This document shows positions 60,026 to 64,000 of a stretch of DNA of 64,000 nucleotides, in pieces; positions within the stretch are counted from its first letter, which is position 1, and each line of letters begins with the position of its first letter. This DNA comes from Jiangella alba (GTDB lineage: Bacteria; Actinomycetota; Actinomycetes; Jiangellales; Jiangellaceae). Where the stretch lies: positions 806,001-870,000 of the forward strand of contig NZ_FNUC01000003.1 in assembly GCF_900106035.1 (NCBI RefSeq), given 5' to 3'. The translations under genes were made by a program, and so were the position numbers. The notes beneath the pieces were generated by a model. It saw nothing but the letters and a program-made list of their open reading frames with translations. It was not told the origin of the DNA and did no database searches.

Positions 60026-60676
60026 TCAGCCGAGGACGAACGGCAGCCGCTCGGCGACGTCGCCGAGCGCGGCGGTCTCGGCGGCCGTGGGCGGGCGGCG
60101 GCCGGTGCCGACGAGCAGCGCGTCGGTGTCGGAGAGCGAGGCAGGGAAGGTGACCCCGGCGATGCGCTCGAGCGCGGCCCGGCCGGCGGCCAGGGTGTCG
60201 GCCGGCGGACCGGGCGGCCCGGACAGCAGGTGGGCGACGAGGTCCAGGTGGTGCAGCGTCCACTCGAGCACGTACGCGGACAGGTAGTCGCCCGCCGTCA
60301 GCACCAGGTCCTTGGTCGCGACGACGGCGGCGGGGTCGGCCAGCGCGGCCGCCCGGCCGGCCGCCGCGCCGAGGTCGTCGAGGTGGAACTTCAGCAGCGC
60401 GGGGTCGCCGTAGGCGGCGGCCAGGCGGGGGATCAGCGCGTCCAGCGGGTCGTCGCCGGTGGGTGGGTCGACCAGCAGCCAGTACCCGTCCGCGTCCGCC
60501 GTCGGCTCCGCGTCGGACGGCGTGACCAGCGTGATCAGCACGTCCTGCGCGTCGATGACCAGGTGGCAGACGAGGTCGCGGACCAGCCAGCCGGCGCACC
60601 CGGACGGCCGGGCGAAGTCGTCGTCGGGCAGGGCTGCGACGGCGCCGAGCAGCGCCGTCCACGAGCGCGCGAACAT
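60026..60676 (-). CDS. Maleylpyruvate isomerase-like (DinB-fold, mycothiol-dependent) protein
   Basis: 216 aa four-helix DinB-type fold. DDDFARPSGCAGWLVRDLVC, HLVIDAQDVLITLV and LEWTLHHLDLVAHLL give the metal-binding His pattern. Family members use mycothiol, the actinobacterial thiol, as cofactor; substrate here unknown. ATG at 60676. Converges with the NmrA-like gene, 3 bases apart. Confidence 0.83.
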   Translation of the reverse strand: MFARSWTALLGAVAALPDDDFARPSGCAGWLVRDLVCHLVIDAQDVLITLVTPSDAEPTADADGYWLLVDPPTGDDPLDALIPRLAAAYGDPALLKFHLDDLGAAAGRAAALADPAAVVATKDLVLTAGDYLSAYVLEWTLHHLDLVAHLLSGPPGPPADTLAAGRAALERIAGVTFPASLSDTDALLVGTGRRPPTAAETAALGDVAERLPFVLG

Positions 60677-60755
60677 CCCAGCACCGTAGCCGACGCCGTC
60701 TCGGCCTGTGACCGGCGTCGCTGCCCGATTGCGGCCGCGTCGGTAGGGTGCGACC

Positions 60756-61313
60756 GTGGGCAAGGTGCACGAATCGATCACTGGCCGGCTCCGCGCGTTC
60801 ATCGAGGCGCAGCACGTGTTCTTCGTCGCGACGGCGCCGGCCGGCCCCGGCGGCCACGTCAACCTGTCGCCGAAGGGCATCGGCGGCTCGTTCGTCGTGC
60901 TCGACGAACACACCGTCGCCTACCTCGACTACACCGCCAGCGGCGCCGAGACCATCGCGCACCTGCGCGAGAACGGCCGCATCACGCTGATGTTCTGCGC
61001 GTTCACCGGCCCGCCGAACGTCGTCCGGCTGCACGGCACCGGCCGCTTCGTCACCCTCTACTCGGAGGAGTTCGCCGAGTTGGTCCGGTTGTTCCCCGAC
61101 CGCCGCGGCGCTCGTGCCGTCATCGTCGTCGACGTGCACCGGGTGTCCGACTCCTGCGGCTACGGCGTCCCGTTGATGGACTACGCCGGCGAACGCGACC
61201 TGCTGCAGCCGCACATGGAGCGCAAGGGCGAGGACGGCCGGGCCGACTACCGGCGCCGCAAGAACGCCACCAGCCTCGACGGCCTCCCCGCGTTCGACTA
61301 CGACCCGGCCTAG
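60756..61313 (+). CDS. Pyridoxamine 5'-phosphate oxidase-like flavoprotein
   Basis: 185 aa split-barrel flavin-binding fold. Start GKVHESITGRLRAFIEAQHV, then FFVATAPAGPGGHVNLSPKG, and AYLDYTASGAETIAHLRENG. Typical of stand-alone PNPOx-like proteins that bind FMN or F420; substrate unknown. GTG start at 60756. Confidence 0.87.
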   Translation: MGKVHESITGRLRAFIEAQHVFFVATAPAGPGGHVNLSPKGIGGSFVVLDEHTVAYLDYTASGAETIAHLRENGRITLMFCAFTGPPNVVRLHGTGRFVTLYSEEFAELVRLFPDRRGARAVIVVDVHRVSDSCGYGVPLMDYAGERDLLQPHMERKGEDGRADYRRRKNATSLDGLPAFDYDPA

Positions 61314-61329
61314 CCCTAGCGCGGCGCTG

Positions 61330-61767
61330 ATGAACGGCGGGCGGCTCGGGGTGGGCGGGGCGCTCGCCGGGCTGGCCGGCTCGTACGTGGGGCTGGTGGT
61401 GGCGGTCCTCACCATGAGCCTGAACCCGCTGCTGCCGACCGCGGTCGCCGCCGCGACGCCGGTCTGGCTGGCCGCGGTCGTGGTCCTCGGGCTGCCGGCG
61501 GCGGGCTGGATCGAGCGCCGGCTGCCGCCCGATCCGCCGGTCGCCCGCCGCTACGGCGCCTACGCCGTCGCCGGTCTGGCGTGCGGCGGGCTGATCGCGC
61601 TGCTGGTGGCACTGGTGTTCAGGTCGCCGGACCTCTCGCGCTGGCTGGCGCCGGTACGCGCTGGTCCGCGCGGCGCGGTCTACTCGCGGCCGGTGAACGA
61701 CGCGGGGATGTCTCGCTTCGTGTGGAGAACTCGCCAGACGTCGACGTGGTCGTCGCGCTCGACGTAG
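61330..61767 (+). CDS. Small membrane protein, probably with run-on C-terminus
   Basis: 145 aa frame. Three hydrophobic segments (about residues 8-30, 35-58 and 78-98) with no recognised family. The last ~45 residues (from LSRWLAPVRAGPRG) are not membrane-like, and the final 88 bases lie antisense to the ParE toxin gene, so the original stop may have been lost. Expression is uncertain; no strong ribosome site. Confidence 0.45.
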   Translation: MNGGRLGVGGALAGLAGSYVGLVVAVLTMSLNPLLPTAVAAATPVWLAAVVVLGLPAAGWIERRLPPDPPVARRYGAYAVAGLACGGLIALLVALVFRSPDLSRWLAPVRAGPRGAVYSRPVNDAGMSRFVWRTRQTSTWSSRST

Positions 61768-62003
61768 ATCCCGAGGTACGGGAAGCCGTCCACCGGAACC
61801 GTGCGGAGGCCGCGGAGGTCCAACTCGTGGCCGTAACGCGTGGATCCCACCTCTGGGTGGCGGCCGACGAGGCCGTACGCGCCCTCGAGCGCGTCGATGA
61901 AGTCGGCGGCCGCGCGCTGGGCGTGCTCCTTCAGGAAGAAGGAGATCGCGTCGTCGACGTCCTGCGTGACCCGTTCGCGCAGGAGCACGGGCTTGCCGCT
62001 CAC
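61680..62003 (-). CDS. parE: RelE/ParE-family toxin
   Basis: 107 aa. RERVTQDVDDAISFFLKEHA at the N-terminus, FIDALEGAYGLVGRHPEVGS, and the C-terminal strand pair VDGFPYLGIYVERDDHVDVW with RVLHTKRDIP, typical of ParE. ParE toxins poison DNA gyrase; RelE relatives cleave mRNA, so the target is inferred. GTG at 62003 overlaps the antitoxin stop (GTGA). Confidence 0.88.
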   Translation of the reverse strand: MSGKPVLLRERVTQDVDDAISFFLKEHAQRAAADFIDALEGAYGLVGRHPEVGSTRYGHELDLRGLRTVPVDGFPYLGIYVERDDHVDVWRVLHTKRDIPASFTGRE

Positions 62004-62239
62004 TCCTCGACCGGCGACCCGATGCGGGCGCGGAGCCCGTCGAAGTAGGCGGCGTCGGCGACACCGGCCGGCGCGGAAGCGGCGCCGTCGAGGACGAGCG
62101 CCCGGAGCCGCTGCTGGTCCTGGTCGCGGCGGATCAGCTCTCGCACGTACTCGCTGCTCGTGCCGTAACCGCGCTCCGCGACCTGCTGCTCGACGAACGT
62201 CTTGAGCGCTTCGGGGAGCGAGATGTTCATGGTGCTCAC
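62000..62239 (-). CDS. parD: ParD-family antitoxin
   Basis: 79 aa. Ribbon-helix-helix start MSTMNISLPEALKTFVEQQV, then GYGTSSEYVRELIRRDQDQQ, the common ParD signature. The GTG at 62239 gives the usual family start; ATG at 62230 is an alternative. The C-terminal half binds ParE. A perfect palindrome lies over its promoter. Confidence 0.92.
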   Translation of the reverse strand: MSTMNISLPEALKTFVEQQVAERGYGTSSEYVRELIRRDQDQQRLRALVLDGAASAPAGVADAAYFDGLRARIGSPVEE

Positions 62240-62245
62240 GAAGGC

Positions 62246-62276
62246 AGGATAGCCCGCCGATGGCAAGAATTGCCAT
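62246..62276 (-). promoter_or_regulatory. parDE promoter and ParD operator
   Basis: ATGGCAA-GAA-TTGCCAT at 62260-62276 is a perfect palindrome. On the minus strand TGGCAA (62275-62270), 18 bases, TATCCT (62251-62246) form a plausible promoter, so ParD bound to the palindrome would repress its own operon. Confidence 0.65.
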
Positions 62277-62287
62277 GCCGCGCGGAG

Positions 62288-62752
62288 TCAGGCGGGCCGC
62301 TCGTCCACGTCGCCGATGTGGACGTCGATGCGGGCGGCGGGAAGCGGCGGTGCGTCCGCGCCGAGGACGGAGCGGACCGTCTCGTACGCCGCCCGCCGGA
62401 CGGACTCGGCGAGCGGGTGGACCGGTTCGGGGTAGCGGACGGCGACGGTGACCAGCAGTGACGTGAGGAGGTCGCCGTCGAGGTCGAGCCGGACGTGGGT
62501 GGCCTGCACGCCGTCGACGGCGTCGACGGCGGCCTGGAGGTGACTGGTGACCACCTGGTCGCTGACGTGGAAGACGCCGGCGCCGTCGTGGGCGCGCACG
62601 GGCCGGGACCGGCGGGTGGCGGCGAGGACGGACTGCAGGATCCGCTGCGACGACGCCGTCCAGCCGTGGTCGGTGTAGCCGCGCAGTGCGGACGCGGCGC
62701 GGTCGACCACGGCGGTGCCGGGATCGTCGCCGGAGCCGGGGGTCAGCGCCAT
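62288..62752 (-). CDS. Asp23/Gls24-family envelope stress protein
   Basis: 154 aa. VFHVSDQVVTSHLQAAVDAV and VRLDLDGDLLTSLLVTVAVR with a C-terminal RIDVHIGDV strand match the Asp23/Gls24 fold. Members associate with the membrane under envelope or alkaline stress. Its ATG lies 10 bases inside the end of the sigma factor gene, so the two are co-translated. Part of a small cluster with a second Asp23 gene at 63544. Confidence 0.82.
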   Translation of the reverse strand: MALTPGSGDDPGTAVVDRAASALRGYTDHGWTASSQRILQSVLAATRRSRPVRAHDGAGVFHVSDQVVTSHLQAAVDAVDGVQATHVRLDLDGDLLTSLLVTVAVRYPEPVHPLAESVRRAAYETVRSVLGADAPPLPAARIDVHIGDVDERPA

Positions 62753-63306
62753 GCGGCCAGCCTCTCCGCGAGCCGCCGCCGGGCCCGGTGCAGCAGTCCG
62801 CGGACGACGTCGCGGGAGGTGTGCATGATCTCGGCGATCTCCTCGTAGCTGAGCTCGTCGACCTCGCGCAGCAGCCAGGCCACCCGCTGCGGCTCGGGCA
62901 GGCCGGCCAGCGCGTCGTCGAGCGCGGCCACCAGCTCGTTCTCGATGATGCCGTGCGCGGGGTCGCCGCCGGGGTCGGCCGGCGCCGGGTGCTCGCCGGC
63001 CTCCAGCGGGACGGGGCGGCGCTTGCGCCGCACGTTGTGCGCCTTGTTGAGGGTCAGCCGCAGCAGCCAGCTGCGCAGCGCCGCCGCGCCGCGGAAGTCG
63101 GCCAGGTGCCGCCACGCCGCCAGCAGCGCGTCCTGCACCGCCTCCTCGGCGTCACCGTCGTCGAGGAGGACCCGGCGGGCGAGCCGGTACATGACCGGGC
63201 CGTGCCGCCGCGCGATGACGCCGAAGGCCACCCGGTCGCCGAGTCCCGCGCGGCGGGCCAGGACCAGGTCGTCCAGCTGCTCCGGCAGCCCGGACCCGTC
63301 GCTCAC
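62743..63306 (-). CDS. ECF-type RNA polymerase sigma factor
   Basis: 187 aa. Region 2: YRLARRVLLDDGDAEEAVQD then ALLAAWRHLADFRG; region 4: LAGLPEPQRVAWLLREVDEL, then SYEEIAEIMHTSRDVVRGLL. GTG start at 63306. No anti-sigma gene adjoins; the overlapping Asp23 gene is downstream, suggesting that this sigma factor directs an envelope-stress response (inference). Confidence 0.92.
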   Translation of the reverse strand: MSDGSGLPEQLDDLVLARRAGLGDRVAFGVIARRHGPVMYRLARRVLLDDGDAEEAVQDALLAAWRHLADFRGAAALRSWLLRLTLNKAHNVRRKRRPVPLEAGEHPAPADPGGDPAHGIIENELVAALDDALAGLPEPQRVAWLLREVDELSYEEIAEIMHTSRDVVRGLLHRARRRLAERLAAWR

Positions 63307-63415
63307 ACCGATCCCATGACCGGAATGTCGGAAAACATGCGTGACGTCCGTCCGGGATCGCGTGTCTAACGACTGACAGCCGCGCGAGCGGTCAGCGACC
63401 AGGGGGAGGTCAGCG

Positions 63416-63547
63416 ATGACCACGGACGGACCGACCATGCCGTCGACGGCGAGCAGTGGGGGACGAGCGGGGCGAGCGGGACGACGAGCGGGGCGTCCGC
63501 CGCGACCCGCGAGCAGCAGCGGGAGCCGGCGCAGGGGCCGCTGGTGA
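63416..63547 (+). pseudogene. 43-codon frame before the Asp23 gene, possible out-of-frame N-terminus
   Basis: ATG at 63416 behind GGGGGAGG, the best ribosome site in the region. It encodes MTTDGPTMPSTASSGG and then Arg-rich sequence to a TGA overlapping GTG 63544. In the frame of the Asp23 gene the upstream DNA reads sensibly (REQQREPAQGPLVTEMG), so a one-base slip in the G-run near 63456-63463 would join the two into one protein. Confidence 0.5.
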
Positions 63548-63933
63548 CGGAGATGGGCCGGACCACCATCGCCGACAGCGTCGTGTCGAAGATCGCCGGG
63601 ATCTCCGCGCGCGAGGTCTCCGGCGTGCACGACCTCGGTGGCGGGGCCGCCCGGATGGTCGGGGCCATCCGGGAACGGATCCCCGGCTCGCGCACGAACC
63701 TCCAGCAGGGCGTCTCGGTCGAGGTGGGAGAGCGCCAGGCGGCCGTCGACATCGACATCGTCGCCGAGTACGGGGTGTCCGTCGTGGACCTCTCGACCGG
63801 CATCCGGCGCAACGTGATCGCCGCGGTGGAGCGGATGACCGGGCTCGAGGTCACCGAGGTGAACGTCACCGTCAACGACGTCTACCTCGAGGGCGAGGAC
63901 GACGGGGACCAGCGCGAGAGCCGGGTCGAATGA
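63544..63933 (+). CDS. Asp23/Gls24-family protein
   Basis: 129 aa from GTG 63544. GRTTIADSVVSKIAGISARE, VSGVHDLGGGAARMVGAIRE and AAVDIDIVAEYGVSVVDLST are diagnostic of actinobacterial Asp23 proteins. Relatives usually have a longer Ser/Thr/Ala N-terminal extension, which here is out of frame (see 63416-63547). ATG of the next gene overlaps the stop. Divergent from the sigma factor. Confidence 0.9.
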   Translation: MTEMGRTTIADSVVSKIAGISAREVSGVHDLGGGAARMVGAIRERIPGSRTNLQQGVSVEVGERQAAVDIDIVAEYGVSVVDLSTGIRRNVIAAVERMTGLEVTEVNVTVNDVYLEGEDDGDQRESRVE

Positions 63934-64000
63934 TCTCGATGGAGCGGCTGACGGCGGACGCCGACCCGGCCGAGATCGTCGCGGCGGCCGTGGGCGCGGT
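63930..64000 (+). CDS. Start of an unidentified protein of the Asp23 cluster
   Basis: Begins MISMERLTADADPAEIVAAA and leaves the window after 23 codons. The ATGA overlap with the Asp23 gene shows it belongs to the same operon. Too short to identify. Confidence 0.7.
   Translation, partial: MISMERLTADADPAEIVAAAVGA

Noticed and set aside
63416-63547. Independent small gene
   Set aside because: Its end overlaps the Asp23 start and its first residues resemble a displaced N-terminus of that protein; no support as a separate product.

Overview
The window is very GC-rich DNA with strong G/C bias at third codon positions, many GTG starts and 4-base stop/start overlaps. Together with an F420-type luciferase-like oxidoreductase, a mycothiol-dependent-isomerase-like protein and sugar transporters without their own ATPase, this points to a free-living, saprophytic actinobacterium. 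A Jiangella-like genus would fit, but the sequence alone does not fix it. The window is chromosomal in character: it opens inside gatB and holds about 68 genes, mostly sugar and sugar-acid catabolic loci, each with its own regulator.

Layout. 1-4640: end of gatB, then two secreted phosphoesterases (minus strand) and a gene-free stretch rich in repeats. 4642-11774: a GntR regulator and a divergent operon encoding a CUT1 sugar transporter, a BadF-type sugar kinase, a ceramidase-like protein and a SIS protein, probably for an amino sugar. The kinase/ceramidase junction carries a 113-bp tandem triplication. 11783-15492: two membrane proteins (one an M50 peptidase), a DUF4097 protein and a divergent regulator joining an IS30-type HTH to a MarR-like HTH. 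15587-28976: an enolase-superfamily sugar-acid dehydratase, a LacI regulator, a second CUT1 transporter, two paralogous Tat-exported glycoside-hydrolase-like proteins, a FAD oxidoreductase and a sugar epimerase/dehydrogenase. This looks like a degradation pathway for an unidentified glycan. 28951-31322: flavin monooxygenase, F420-type oxidoreductase, ACT protein.

31518-33974: a Ro60 (TROVE/VWA) protein, an unannotated small RNA just upstream that folds as a circularly permuted tRNA (a YrlA-type Y RNA), and a MazF-like toxin with its ribbon-helix-helix antitoxin. 34119-38105: secreted proteins, a second DUF4097 protein and a PQQ-type sugar dehydrogenase lipoprotein. 38147-53463: a sugar-acid region with 2-hydroxyacid dehydrogenase, Asp-box protein, GH63/MGH1-like glycosidase, HpcH-type aldolase, aldo/keto reductase and a dipeptide-type ABC transporter. 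Divergent from the last are an OtnK/DUF1537 kinase, PdxA2, a DeoR regulator and a cupin.

53514-64000: a Tat-exported GT-B-like protein, an AraC/NTF2/SDR operon, ilvD, a TetR regulator facing its probable target across two matching operators, small enzymes, a ParDE module, and an Asp23/ECF-sigma stress cluster that runs off the end. The most notable elements are the Y RNA next to Ro60, the 113-bp triplication that creates two coupled micro-ORFs, the twin hydrolase operon, and tandem-repeat insertions inside two enzymes.
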